From NCBI RefSeq assembly GCF_011089895.1, contig NZ_JAANAT010000003.1, forward strand, positions 558,001-622,000: a stretch of 64,000 nt of DNA, read 5' to 3'. This document shows, in pieces, positions 26,676 to 35,357 of the stretch (positions are counted from its first letter, which is position 1; each line of letters opens with the position of its first letter). This DNA comes from Mucilaginibacter inviolabilis (GTDB taxonomy: Bacteria; Bacteroidota; Bacteroidia; Sphingobacteriales; Sphingobacteriaceae). The notes under the pieces are model-generated. The model saw nothing but the letters and a program-made list of their open reading frames with translations. It was not told the DNA's origin and did no database searches. The translations under genes were made by a program, and so were the position numbers.

Positions 26676-27416
26676 TTAAAGCAGTAAAGTATTTTTCAAC
26701 GGGTAGTCAAAAAGCAATTTCTCCACGTAAGTAGTACGCAGTGCCTCTTTTAACGCAGCAGCGTGTTTGGGATGGTGCATATCACTTGATATGAAATCGA
26801 TCAGCTCATTATCAATCAAACTTTCGGCCATTTTCTTTGATTCGCGGCCATAATAACCGGTTAGTGAAATGGTATTCAACTGAAAATTACAACCCCAGGA
26901 ATGCAGGTTTTTAAACTGTTCCAAATCCATGTAAGGATACCTTTCGGGATGGGCCAGGATCGGCTTATAACCCATGTCGTTCATTTTTTGAATAACAGGT
27001 ATGGCATTTGGAGGTTTATTAATAAATGAAAATTCAAATAGGGCATAATTATCCCCCATCGTAAGCAGTCTGCGTTCTTCTACACGGGCCTCAAAAGTTT
27101 CGTCGAAATAGTGCTCTGCGGCCGCTTCAACGGGTATATCAATGTTTTCTTTTACCAGCTCGGCCTTTAATATGTTAAGTGCATTATTAATGGTTTCAGG
27201 GGTGTTCCTGTAAAAATCAACCATGATATGCGGGGTGGCAATAATTTTTTTTATGCCCAGCTCCATCATCTTACGAATCAGTATAATGGAGTCTTCCGGC
27301 GTTTTGGCGCCATCATCAATTCCGGGTAATACATGCGAGTGCATATCAACCATGATAGAATCATAGTTAAAGTGTGCATGTCTTTTTTCCGGTTTCTTTT
27401 TAAATAACCCAAACAT
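26676..27416 (-). CDS. CpsB/YwqE-type PHP-domain tyrosine-protein phosphatase
   Basis: The protein has 246 residues. The polymerase/histidinol-phosphatase (PHP) metal motifs are visible: DMHSHVLPGIDDGAK (about 24), IIATPHIM, the ILAHPERYPYM stretch and a late SSDMHHPK. The family dephosphorylates the tyrosine-rich tail of Wzc-type kinases that govern export of capsular or exopolysaccharide. It is the last gene of a minus-strand run with rfbB, galE and the UXS gene, which supports a role in surface polysaccharide production. No kinase gene is in the window. Confidence 0.9.
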   Translation of the reverse strand: MFGLFKKKPEKRHAHFNYDSIMVDMHSHVLPGIDDGAKTPEDSIILIRKMMELGIKKIIATPHIMVDFYRNTPETINNALNILKAELVKENIDIPVEAAAEHYFDETFEARVEERRLLTMGDNYALFEFSFINKPPNAIPVIQKMNDMGYKPILAHPERYPYMDLEQFKNLHSWGCNFQLNTISLTGYYGRESKKMAESLIDNELIDFISSDMHHPKHAAALKEALRTTYVEKLLFDYPLKNTLLL

Positions 27417-27463
27417 ATTATTCGCAGTTAATCATTGCTCTGGCGCTCATGCCCATGGTGCGG

Positions 27464-28516
27464 TTAACGGTTAGCATACTGTTCACTATAATATTGCTGA
27501 TAATGACCCGATGTAACGTTTTCCAGCCATTCTTCATTCGCCAGGTACCAGTCAACAGTTTTTTCCAGCCCCTCTTCAAAGGTTATCCCGGGTACCCATC
27601 CTAATTCATCTTTAAGTTTGGATGCGTCTATAGCATATCTTAGATCGTGCCCGGCCCTGTCTGTTACAAAAGTGATCAGTTTGGCCGATTCACCTTCGGT
27701 CCTGCCCAATTTCTTATCCAGTATAGTACATAACAAATTGATGAGGTCAATGTTCTTCCATTCGTTATGACCGCCGATGTTATAGGTTGAGCCAGCTTTT
27801 GCCTTGTGGAAAATAAGGTCGATAGCGCGGGCATGATCTTCCACCCAAAGCCAGTCGCGTATGTTTTCGCCTTTGCCGTATACCGGTACAGGTTTGCTTT
27901 GTTTAATGTTATTAATGGCTAAAGGAATCAGTTTCTCCGGAAAATGATAGGATCCATAGTTGTTTGAGCAATTGGATAGTACCGTGTTCATGCCATAGGT
28001 GTCCTGATAGGCACGTACAAAATGATCAGAACTGGCTTTTGATGCCGAATATGGAGAATGCGGATCATAGGCTGTTGTTTCAGTAAACATGCCATCATCG
28101 CCCAGAGTGCCGTAAACCTCATCGGTTGATACATGATAAAAACGGGTTTGGTCATAGCGGCCTTTCCAGTTTTCGCGCGCAGCGTTAAGCAGGTTAACGG
28201 TGCCCACCACGTTGGTCATCACAAATTCCAGCGGACTTACGATAGAGCGATCCACATGCGATTCTGCTGCCAGGTGTATCACCGCATCGGGTTGTTCTGT
28301 GGCAAATAGTTCGTTAATAAATGCAATATCAACAATATCGCCTTTTACAAAACGGTAGTTGGGTTCATTTTCAATATCGACCAGGTTGGCCAGGTTACCG
28401 GCATAGGTAAGCTTATCTAAATTGATAATGGTATAATCGGGATAGTTTTTTACAAAACGCCGCACCACATGTGATCCTATAAAGCCAGCACCACCAGTAA
28501 TAATTATTTTCTTCAT
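27464..28516 (-). CDS. rfbB: dTDP-glucose 4,6-dehydratase
   Basis: The start at 28516 (MKKIIITGGAGFIGSHVVRRF) puts the Rossmann loop at the N-terminus; an in-frame ATG 10 codons upstream is less likely. The resulting 350 residues match the extended SDR enzyme of dTDP-rhamnose synthesis. Marks: GGAGFIGS, HLAAESHVDRSI, the YSASKASSDH active-site tyrosine and lysine, FHVSTDEVYG, SNNYGSYHFPEKLIPL, and GRDxR-like AGHDLRYAID. RmlA, C and D are not adjacent; neighbours galE and UXS point to a nucleotide-sugar group for cell-surface glycans. Confidence 0.94.
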   Translation of the reverse strand: MKKIIITGGAGFIGSHVVRRFVKNYPDYTIINLDKLTYAGNLANLVDIENEPNYRFVKGDIVDIAFINELFATEQPDAVIHLAAESHVDRSIVSPLEFVMTNVVGTVNLLNAARENWKGRYDQTRFYHVSTDEVYGTLGDDGMFTETTAYDPHSPYSASKASSDHFVRAYQDTYGMNTVLSNCSNNYGSYHFPEKLIPLAINNIKQSKPVPVYGKGENIRDWLWVEDHARAIDLIFHKAKAGSTYNIGGHNEWKNIDLINLLCTILDKKLGRTEGESAKLITFVTDRAGHDLRYAIDASKLKDELGWVPGITFEEGLEKTVDWYLANEEWLENVTSGHYQQYYSEQYANR

Positions 28517-28538
28517 CGGTAGAATATTAATAAACACT

Positions 28539-28626
28539 AATTGCACGAATTTAATCGAATTTGATTAATTGGCGCATTTTGATCAATGCAATTTAACCCT
28601 TGAAATTGGATTAAATTCGTGCAATT
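28539..28626. repeat. intergenic hairpin between galE and rfbB
   Basis: The 18-base arms at 28539-28556 and 28609-28626 (AATTGCACGAATTTAATC and its complement) pair perfectly; inner words (TTAATTGGC, AATTTGATT) extend the pairing imperfectly. The structure lies between two genes read in the same direction. Confidence 0.82.
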
Positions 28627-28642
28627 GGGTTTATTTTGTTTT

Positions 28643-29662
28643 TTATAAAGGATTTTGTGATATGTATTTTTCCCATTCCCAGGCTGATTGCATCATGGTT
28701 TCAACACCCAGTTCGGCTTTCCAGCCCAGTTTATTAGTTGATTTGGTTACATCGCCCCAAACTTTTTCTACATCACCCGGGCGGCGCGGGCCAATCTGGT
28801 AATTTAATTTTACACCCGTAGCGCGTTCAAAGGCGTGTATTACCTCTAATACGGTGCTGCCATTCCCGGTGCCTATGTTAAACACATCATAACCGGTAAA
28901 GCTTTCTTTTTCGGCCAGTTTTAGGGCGGCCACGTGCGCTTTGGCCAAATCAACTACGTGTATGTAATCGCGAACACAGCTTCCATCTGGAGTGTCGTAA
29001 TCGTTACCAAATACGGTCAGTTTTTCGCGTTTACCTATAGCTGTTTGGGTAATAAAAGGTACCAGATTTTGCGGCACACCAATAGGTAGCTCGCCTATAA
29101 GTGCAGTTTCATGAGCGCCTACCGGGTTAAAATACCGTAACGCTATTACTTTATAATTGCTTCCCGAAGCTACCATATCGCTCAGTATCTCTTCGGCAAT
29201 TTGTTTGGTGTTGCCATAAGGTGATTCTGCGGGTTTTACCGGTGCGCTTTCGGTAACGGGTAATATGTCTGGCTGCCCGTAAACGGTACAGCTTGATGAA
29301 AATACAAAGTTTAATGATTTACCATAATAAGCTTCCAGCAAATTGATGAGGGAGTAAAAATTATTGCGGTAGTATTTTAATGGTTTTTGTACCGATTCTC
29401 CTACTGCCTTGAAAGCAGCAAAATGAATGATGCCGTCAATATCGGGCTCATTTGCAGCCAGCTCTTTTACGCTATGCTCGTTGCTGAGGTCAAGTTTATG
29501 GAAAACGGGCTTGTAGCCTATTATCCTGGCTATCTGATCCAATATTTTAGGATCGGAGTTTGACAGGTCGTCAACAATAACAGGCTCGTAGCCTGCATTT
29601 ACCAATTCAACAACGGTATGTGAGCCAATAAAACCCAAACCGCCTGTTACTAATATTTTCAT
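28643..29662 (-). CDS. galE: UDP-glucose 4-epimerase
   Basis: This 339-residue protein is full length for GalE, an extended SDR that interconverts UDP-glucose and UDP-galactose using bound NAD. It opens MKILVTGGLGFIGSHTVVEL with the GxxGxxG loop, then IIHFAAFKAVGESVQKP, FSSSCTVYGQP, the YGNTKQIAEE tyrosine-lysine motif and RYFNPVGAHETALIGE, and ends with the substrate-binding GRRPGDVEKVWGD. It is transcribed with the UXS gene upstream (14-base gap) and towards rfbB. Confidence 0.96.
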   Translation of the reverse strand: MKILVTGGLGFIGSHTVVELVNAGYEPVIVDDLSNSDPKILDQIARIIGYKPVFHKLDLSNEHSVKELAANEPDIDGIIHFAAFKAVGESVQKPLKYYRNNFYSLINLLEAYYGKSLNFVFSSSCTVYGQPDILPVTESAPVKPAESPYGNTKQIAEEILSDMVASGSNYKVIALRYFNPVGAHETALIGELPIGVPQNLVPFITQTAIGKREKLTVFGNDYDTPDGSCVRDYIHVVDLAKAHVAALKLAEKESFTGYDVFNIGTGNGSTVLEVIHAFERATGVKLNYQIGPRRPGDVEKVWGDVTKSTNKLGWKAELGVETMMQSAWEWEKYISQNPL

Positions 29663-29676
29663 TTTAAGTAGGTATG

Positions 29677-30660
29677 TTATTTATTATAGTACGCAAAATC
29701 CTTGTGGTTTATTTCTTTTTCGGGCAGAGATTTAAAATAATCCAGCGTGATCTTCAAACCCTCGCTCCGGGATACTTTGGGCTCCCAGCCTAAAATGGCT
29801 TTGGCTTTAGTGATATCCGGCCGGCGTTGTTTAGGATCATCAACCGGCAATGGCAGGCTGATGAGTTTTTGATCGGTACCGGTTAGCTTGATAATCTCTT
29901 CGCCAAATTGTTTTATTGTGATCTCATCGGGGTTACCGATGTTTACCGGCTGTGCATAATCACTGTGCAGCAGGCGGTAGATGCCTTCAACCAGATCGTC
30001 TACATAACAAAATGAGCGGGTTTGTGAACCATCGCCAAACATGGTTAATGATTCGCCCCTCAAAGCCTGACCAATAAAGGCGGGTAATACACGTCCGTCA
30101 TTTAACCGCATACGCGGGCCATAGGTGTTAAAGATTCGCACAATACGGGTTTCCAGTCCGTGGAAGGTATGGTAAGCCATAGTTATAGCTTCCTGGAAGC
30201 GTTTGGCCTCGTCATAAACACCACGTGGCCCAACCGGGTTTACATTGCCCCAATATTCTTCGGGTTGTGGGTTTACGTTAGGGTCGCCATAAACTTCTGA
30301 TGTAGAGGCAATCAGCATCCGGGAACCTTTGGCACGGGCCAGCCCAAGCAGGTTATGGGTACCCAGCGAACCCACTTTTAGGGTTTGGATCGGTATTTTT
30401 AAATAATCAATCGGACTTGCCGGCGATGCAAAGTGTAGTATATAGTGAAGTTCGCCGGGAACATGCACAAATTTGGATACATCATGGTTGTAAAACTCAA
30501 AGTTCTCCAGTTTAAACAAGTGCTCAATATTACGCAGATCGCCGGTAATCAAATTATCCATACCAATTACATGGTAGTCTTCTTTGATAAACCTATCGCA
30601 CAGGTGCGAACCCAGAAAGCCGGCTGCTCCGGTTATTAATATCCGTTTACGAGTTGACAT
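29677..30660 (-). CDS. UDP-glucuronate decarboxylase (UDP-xylose synthase)-type SDR
   Basis: The 327-residue extended SDR starts [19 protein letters not shown] and has the UXS-type marks [22 protein letters not shown] (catalytic Tyr/Lys), [41 protein letters not shown] and [18 protein letters not shown]. These fit the decarboxylase that turns UDP-glucuronate into UDP-xylose better than plain epimerases. It is the first gene of the minus-strand nucleotide-sugar group. Confidence 0.88.
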   Translation of the reverse strand: MSTRKRILITGAAGFLGSHLCDRFIKEDYHVIGMDNLITGDLRNIEHLFKLENFEFYNHDVSKFVHVPGELHYILHFASPASPIDYLKIPIQTLKVGSLGTHNLLGLARAKGSRMLIASTSEVYGDPNVNPQPEEYWGNVNPVGPRGVYDEAKRFQEAITMAYHTFHGLETRIVRIFNTYGPRMRLNDGRVLPAFIGQALRGESLTMFGDGSQTRSFCYVDDLVEGIYRLLHSDYAQPVNIGNPDEITIKQFGEEIIKLTGTDQKLISLPLPVDDPKQRRPDITKAKAILGWEPKVSRSEGLKITLDYFKSLPEKEINHKDFAYYNK

Positions 30661-30680
30661 ATTTGTTCCGTTATCACGGG

Positions 30681-30770
30681 TGAGTGGTTGATTGGGTGAG
30701 TAGGTGAATGGTTAAATAGAAACAGTTATAAACTTAATCAACTACTCACCCAATCAACTACGCACCTCAT
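30681..30770. repeat. intergenic hairpin between divergent UXS and kdtA genes
   Basis: TTGATTGGGTGAGTAG (30688-30703) and CTACTCACCCAATCAA (30742-30757) pair perfectly, with outer imperfect pairing GGTGAGTGG / CTACGCACC. Related words form a solo arm near 46718-46752. Confidence 0.8.
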
Positions 30771-30826
30771 ATTGTAATTATTGTTATTACTTTTATGCCC
30801 GGCTAAGATAATCATTCATACTTAAA

Positions 30827-32032
30827 TTGATGTTTTTATATAACATTGGGATCAAATTATATTACTTCGTTATATGGCTCGCTTCGTTTTTTAACACAAA
30901 AGCCGGCCTGTGGATAAACGGGCGCCGGCAACAAAAAATAAAGCCACGTAATAGCAGCATCTGGTTCCATTTTGCATCCCTTGGCGAGTTTGAACAGGGC
31001 CGGCCTATTTTAGAAGCTGTGCGCGAACAGTACGCCGGCAAAAGTATTGTGATTACTTTTTTTTCGCCCTCCGGTTATGAGATCAGGAAGAGCACTCCCC
31101 TTGCCGATGCGGTTTACTACCTGCCTTTGGATACCCCAAAGAATGCCCGCGAGTTTATTGATACAATAAAGCCGGATATGGCCATATTTACCAAGTACGA
31201 GTACTGGTATCATTATTTTAAAGAGCTGAACAGGCAAAACATTCCACTATATATCGTCTCGGGTATATTCAGACCAGGACAGGTTTTTTTTAAATGGTAC
31301 GGAGGCTTACACCGTAAAATGTTAAGTTTTGTAACACACTTCTTTTTGCAGGACGAAAGTTCCGAACAATTGCTCAACAAGCTTGGCCTTACTAGTATAA
31401 CCGTAAGCGGCGACACCCGTTTTGACCGGGTTTGGGCCAACGCGCAAAACCCAAAAGAAATAGCCGGAGTAAGAGAGTTTAAAAACGGACAAAAACTTTT
31501 TATAGCAGGCAGCACCTGGTCCGAAGATGAAAAGCTGCTGGCTACCCTGCCTGCCCTGTACCCTGACTGGAAATTTATTTTTGCCCCGCATGAAGTTGGT
31601 GAGGAAAAAATAAACCACCTGATAGGTTTATTACCCTCAAGCTTAACCGTCAAATATTCACAACTCACAACGCACAACGCACAACTCCAAATCCTCGTCA
31701 TTGATAACATTGGTATGCTGTCGTCTTTATATGCCTATGGTGATATTGCTTATATTGGTGGTGGCTTTGGTGCCGGTATCCATAACACGCTCGAAGCCGC
31801 GGCTTTTGGTCTGCCTGTAATATTTGGCCCCAGGTATTTGAAATTTAATGAGGCTCGCGAATTAATAGCACTGAAAGCTGGTTTCAGTATCAGCAATGAA
31901 ACCCAGCTAAAAGGCATTGTGGATACTTTGATTACCGATGAGGCTTTTTACAGTACAACCAGCAAAAAAATATACAACTATGTACAGGAACATACCGGTG
32001 CCACGGAAATGATCATGAGCCATATTGTCTGA
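30827..32032 (+). CDS. waaA: 3-deoxy-D-manno-octulosonic acid (Kdo) transferase
   Basis: The 401-residue protein matches WaaA/KdtA, the membrane-associated GT30 enzyme that adds Kdo to lipid A precursor. Seen: an N-terminal hydrophobic anchor (FLYNIGIKLYYFVIWLASFF), the acceptor-side motif FHFASLGEFEQGRPIL with the catalytic glutamate, VITFFSPSGYEIRK, FTKYEYWYHYF, and the donor-site IGGGFGAGIHNTLEAAAFG-type segment. A slightly divergent linker (residues about 275-300, SQLTTHNAQLQ) is rich in Thr/Gln and made of short repeated words. The final codons lie inside a long inverted repeat (see 32027). Confidence 0.95.
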   Translation: MMFLYNIGIKLYYFVIWLASFFNTKAGLWINGRRQQKIKPRNSSIWFHFASLGEFEQGRPILEAVREQYAGKSIVITFFSPSGYEIRKSTPLADAVYYLPLDTPKNAREFIDTIKPDMAIFTKYEYWYHYFKELNRQNIPLYIVSGIFRPGQVFFKWYGGLHRKMLSFVTHFFLQDESSEQLLNKLGLTSITVSGDTRFDRVWANAQNPKEIAGVREFKNGQKLFIAGSTWSEDEKLLATLPALYPDWKFIFAPHEVGEEKINHLIGLLPSSLTVKYSQLTTHNAQLQILVIDNIGMLSSLYAYGDIAYIGGGFGAGIHNTLEAAAFGLPVIFGPRYLKFNEARELIALKAGFSISNETQLKGIVDTLITDEAFYSTTSKKIYNYVQEHTGATEMIMSHIV

Positions 32033-32120
32033 ACCCGAATTTTTAGAATGAAAGAATTAATGGAATCTGAATGAAATAAATTCATAAAATTCCCTAATTC
32101 TAAAAATTCAGGTTCAGACA
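32027..32120. repeat. hairpin that includes the kdtA stop codon
   Basis: The 23-base arms at 32027-32049 and 32098-32120 pair with one mismatch. The left arm begins GTCTGAACCCGAATTTTTAG and so contains the TGA stop (32030-32032). The loop has further GAAT/ATTC words. The hairpin could stall ribosomes or protect the mRNA end. Confidence 0.85.
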
Positions 32121-32146
32121 ATTTGCATATTTGCAGATCAAAAATT

Positions 32147-32172
32147 CCCCCTTTAGGGGGCTAGGGGGCTAA
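32147..32172. repeat. CCCCCTTTAGGGGG element
   Basis: TTCCCCCTTTAGGGGG followed by CTAGGGGGCTAA. Near-copies lie at 37949, 47744 and 47811. It ends 3 bases before the start codon of the next gene. Confidence 0.7.
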
Positions 32173-32174
32173 CA

Positions 32175-32984
32175 ATGGGTTTTTTACATCTGCCCGGTTT
32201 GGGTAAAGCGCATTTTCATGAATATGGTACCGGTCATAGGCCGCTGCTGGCTTTTCATGGCTATGGCATGACGGGGAAGCAGTTTCAGGTGCTCGAGCGT
32301 TCTATCCTGCCCAAATATCATATTTACGGGTTTGATCATTTTTTTCATGGAGACAGCAAACTGGAAGGCTGGACAGAGGAACAGATTACCACTGGAATGT
32401 CCAAAAACATGGTGCATAGCTATATGCGGGAATGGTTCAAAATGTATGGTGAACAGCGGTTCTCGGTGATGGGTTATTCCATTGGCGCCAACCTGGCCCT
32501 GATATTATTGGAAGAATATGCGCATTTAATTGACGATGTGATATTAATGGCCCCAGACGGGCTGTCGGTATATAAAGGTTTTCATTTTTTATTGCACAAC
32601 CCCTTGGGTAAATTTATGTTCCGCAGGGTAACCAAAAGTAAATGGCTGGCTCCTTTTGTATTGAAAACCGCGAAACGGGCAGGCATGATAGATGATAACC
32701 TGTACCAGATAGCCTATAATGAAATTGATACGGAACAAAAACGGCTGGATACATATTATACCTTAAATTTGATCCGTTTGCTGAAACCAGATGTGGAAAA
32801 AATAGCCATGCTGATCAATCAATATAAGATCAATTGCCAGCTGATATTTGGTAAAGACGATAAGCTGTTCCCCAAATCGGCAGCGATGCCCTTTATTGAA
32901 AAGTTGGATAATGCCGAGGTGCACGAACTGGCCCTGGGCCACTGGTTGGTTATTAAAGCATTGGATGAATATTTAGTACGATAA
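32175..32984 (+). CDS. alpha/beta hydrolase at the head of the carotenoid-tailoring operon
   Basis: This 269-residue alpha/beta hydrolase has the nucleophile S102 in VMGYSIGANLAL, an oxyanion-side LAFHGYGMTGKQF, the acid in IFGKDDKLFP and the histidine in ALGHWLVIKA. There is no signal peptide, so it is cytoplasmic. Three bases separate it from the first acyltransferase gene, and the run continues through the second acyltransferase, the glycosyltransferase and cruF, so co-transcription is very likely. A role as an acyl-thioesterase or carotenoid-ester hydrolase is possible, but nothing in the protein itself shows it. Confidence 0.8.
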   Translation: MGFLHLPGLGKAHFHEYGTGHRPLLAFHGYGMTGKQFQVLERSILPKYHIYGFDHFFHGDSKLEGWTEEQITTGMSKNMVHSYMREWFKMYGEQRFSVMGYSIGANLALILLEEYAHLIDDVILMAPDGLSVYKGFHFLLHNPLGKFMFRRVTKSKWLAPFVLKTAKRAGMIDDNLYQIAYNEIDTEQKRLDTYYTLNLIRLLKPDVEKIAMLINQYKINCQLIFGKDDKLFPKSAAMPFIEKLDNAEVHELALGHWLVIKALDEYLVR

Positions 32985-32987
32985 ATT

Positions 32988-33611
32988 ATGTTGCCATCGC
33001 GCCAGAATGATACTTTAAGCCGAATGTTTTACCGCTTTATGCGTTGGTGGATGGGGCGTAATTTTAAAGAGATCAGCATACAGCCATTTGAGCCGCGTCC
33101 CGGGCATTCCATCCTGTTGCTTACCAACCATTTTAGCTGGTGGGATGGTTTTTTTGCCAATTATGCAGCCTTCAATAACTTAAAGCGACGCCTTTATATT
33201 ATGATGCAGCATGATCATTTTTTAAAGCATTGGTATTTCAAATACCTGGGAGCTTTTTCCATGAAAAAAGGATCGCGCGAAATGCTGGAATCGCTCACCT
33301 ATTCGGCCGGACTGCTGAACAATCCTGAAAACCTGGTCACCATATTTCCGCAGGGGGCGCTTTACTCTAATCATGAAACGTATATCCATGTGGAGAATGG
33401 GATTGAGCGGCTGATCAAACAGATCAAAGGCCCATGCCAGATAGTTTATCAATGTACGCTGATTGATTATTTTGAGGGTCTGAAACCGCGGGCCTATATG
33501 CATCATTTTGATTGCGGTGTTGCCGGCGAGGTACCCTTTGAAGAACTGAAACAACGCATTAACGATTTTCATCAGCAGGCCTTAAAAAAACAGGCCAACA
33601 TGGAACATTGA
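32988..33611 (+). CDS. PlsC-type acyltransferase, first of a tandem pair
   Basis: The 207-residue lysophospholipid-acyltransferase-type enzyme has the catalytic N-H-x4-D motif as H48 and D53 (LTNHFSWWDGFF) and the second motif FPQGALYS near 122. It shares layout, motif positions and long stretches with the next gene, so they are tandem duplicates. Placement beside a GT2 gene and cruF suggests that one or both acylate a carotenoid glycoside (as CruD does for chlorobactene glucoside) rather than glycerol-3-phosphate; this is an inference from context. Confidence 0.85.
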   Translation: MLPSRQNDTLSRMFYRFMRWWMGRNFKEISIQPFEPRPGHSILLLTNHFSWWDGFFANYAAFNNLKRRLYIMMQHDHFLKHWYFKYLGAFSMKKGSREMLESLTYSAGLLNNPENLVTIFPQGALYSNHETYIHVENGIERLIKQIKGPCQIVYQCTLIDYFEGLKPRAYMHHFDCGVAGEVPFEELKQRINDFHQQALKKQANMEH

Positions 33612-33639
33612 TAGCTGTTATTAGTTAACTTGCGATAGC

Positions 33640-34266
33640 ATGCTGTACGATAAAAAGAACTTTTTTATTAATCGCTTTATGCACCACTATATCAGGTGGA
33701 TAGTTGGCAGACATTTTCATAAATTATCGTTTAACAGTATCGATGTTGACCCTCAGAAATCGATCCTGCTCATCGGCAATCATTTTAGTTTTTGGGACGG
33801 ACTGATATTATACTGCGTTAATGACCAGCTACTAAAAAAGAAATTGCACGTGATGATGCTGGAGGATACGGCCCGCAAAACACCCGCTTTACGATATGCA
33901 GGTGCTTTTTCGGTTAATAAAAACTCCAGGGATGTGTTACAGTCAATAAACTATGCCGCCGGGCTGCTTGATGATCCGCAAAACCTGGTATTGATATTTC
34001 CGCAGGGAAAATTGTACTCCAATTTTATTGATCAAATACATTTTGAAAAAGGGATCTGGCGGATCATAGAGCAGGCACAGGATAAGTTCGGGCTTATATT
34101 TTCGACAACATTTATTCAGTACCTAAAACATAAAAAGCCAACAGCTACCGTTTACTTAAAAAGTATCGAAAGCAATTCGGCTTATAAAAATATAGATGAG
34201 CTGACAAAAGCTTATCAGCAGCATTATGATTCATCAAAACAAAGTGAAACCGAAATAATATTATAA
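33640..34266 (+). CDS. PlsC-type acyltransferase, second of a tandem pair
   Basis: The protein has 208 residues, colinear with the preceding gene: the same RYIRW-type N-terminus, H48/D53 in IGNHFSFWDGLI, the same FSVNKNSRDVLQSINYAAGLL region and the FPQGKLYSNF motif. The two copies differ widely outside the motifs, as expected if they accept different acyl donors or sugars. Its stop is followed two bases later by the GTG start of the glycosyltransferase gene, which suggests translational coupling. Best guess: acyl transfer to a glycosylated carotenoid. Confidence 0.85.
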   Translation: MLYDKKNFFINRFMHHYIRWIVGRHFHKLSFNSIDVDPQKSILLIGNHFSFWDGLILYCVNDQLLKKKLHVMMLEDTARKTPALRYAGAFSVNKNSRDVLQSINYAAGLLDDPQNLVLIFPQGKLYSNFIDQIHFEKGIWRIIEQAQDKFGLIFSTTFIQYLKHKKPTATVYLKSIESNSAYKNIDELTKAYQQHYDSSKQSETEIIL

Positions 34267-34268
34267 AA

Positions 34269-35357
34269 GTGATCATTGCCATATCAATAACCCTCTTTTT
34301 TATTATTCTGCGTTTTACAGTTACCCTGTTTAATTTTATATCCAACCCCAAATTACACCGGGTAGCTAAGGCCTATCAGGATAGGGTATCCATCCTCATC
34401 CCCGCTCGTAACGAGGCCGATAATATTCTTTTGCTATTACAATCTATCCACCAGCAAGAGTACCAAAATTATGAGGTGATCATATTGGATGATGAATCAA
34501 CGGATGATACCTATGCTGTTTGTGCTGCTTTTGCCGAAAGGCACCCACGTTTCCGGGTAATTAAAGGCGGCAAACTTCCCGATGGCTGGATAGGTAAAAA
34601 CCACGCCTGTCATCAGTTGGCCCAACATGCCGACGGTAAGTATTTACTCTTCCTGGATGCAGATGAAGAAGTAAAGGAGGGTTTGATCAACAGCGCGGTA
34701 CACCGGATGCACCTGCACCAGTTGGGTTTATTGAGCCTGTTTACCAACCAGCAAATGGAAACATTAGGCGAAAGAGCTGTTGTGCCGCTGATGCATTTTA
34801 TATTGTTAAACCTATTGCCCGTAAGGCTCATCTATTTGGTGAAAAATGCTTCGGTAGCAGCGGCGAGCGGGCAGTTTATGCTGTTTGATGCCAATACTTA
34901 CCGCCTGCACCAATGGCACAAAGCGGTAAAAAATAAAGTGGTGGAGGATGTAGAGATCATGCGGCTGGTTAAAGCCAACGCCTATAACGGTGAGGCCCTG
35001 CTGGCCAATGGTATGATTAGCTGCCGCATGTATAAAAGCTATAACGAGGCCATCAACGGGTTTAGTAAAAATTTCCTGGCGGCGTTTAACTACAGTATCA
35101 TTGGCTTTTTAATTTACATTGTACTCATCATCGGCGGACCGATGATCGTGATCATGACATTAAATCTGCCCTTACTATTTTTTATGCTGGGATTAATAGC
35201 TTTGAGCCGTATTATGATCTCGCTGTTATCAGATCAGAACCCGGTGAGTAATATCATCATACACCCGGTGCAAATGTTCAATATGCTCATCATCGCGGTT
35301 TTATCCATACAAAAGCATCTCACCAAAACAACGGTATGGAAAGGTCGCAGGATTTGA
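34269..35357 (+). CDS. family 2 glycosyltransferase, likely carotenoid (CruC/CruG-like)
   Basis: GTG start at 34269. The 362-residue protein has an N-terminal membrane span (about 1-21), a GT2 catalytic domain with VSILIPARNEADNILLLLQSI, the DDESTDD region, the metal-binding LDADEE, and the VVEDVEIMRLVK acid-base region, then three C-terminal spans (about 270-345). This architecture and the neighbours (cruF overlapping its 3' end by 22 bases, acyltransferases upstream) match CruC/CruG-type glycosyltransferases that put a sugar on the hydroxyl created by CruF. The sugar cannot be told from sequence. Confidence 0.85.
   Translation: MIIAISITLFFIILRFTVTLFNFISNPKLHRVAKAYQDRVSILIPARNEADNILLLLQSIHQQEYQNYEVIILDDESTDDTYAVCAAFAERHPRFRVIKGGKLPDGWIGKNHACHQLAQHADGKYLLFLDADEEVKEGLINSAVHRMHLHQLGLLSLFTNQQMETLGERAVVPLMHFILLNLLPVRLIYLVKNASVAAASGQFMLFDANTYRLHQWHKAVKNKVVEDVEIMRLVKANAYNGEALLANGMISCRMYKSYNEAINGFSKNFLAAFNYSIIGFLIYIVLIIGGPMIVIMTLNLPLLFFMLGLIALSRIMISLLSDQNPVSNIIIHPVQMFNMLIIAVLSIQKHLTKTTVWKGRRI

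Noticed and set aside
34269-35357. Exopolysaccharide glycosyltransferase
   Set aside because: The overlap with cruF, the tandem acyltransferases and the C-terminal membrane spans fit a carotenoid glycosyltransferase better.
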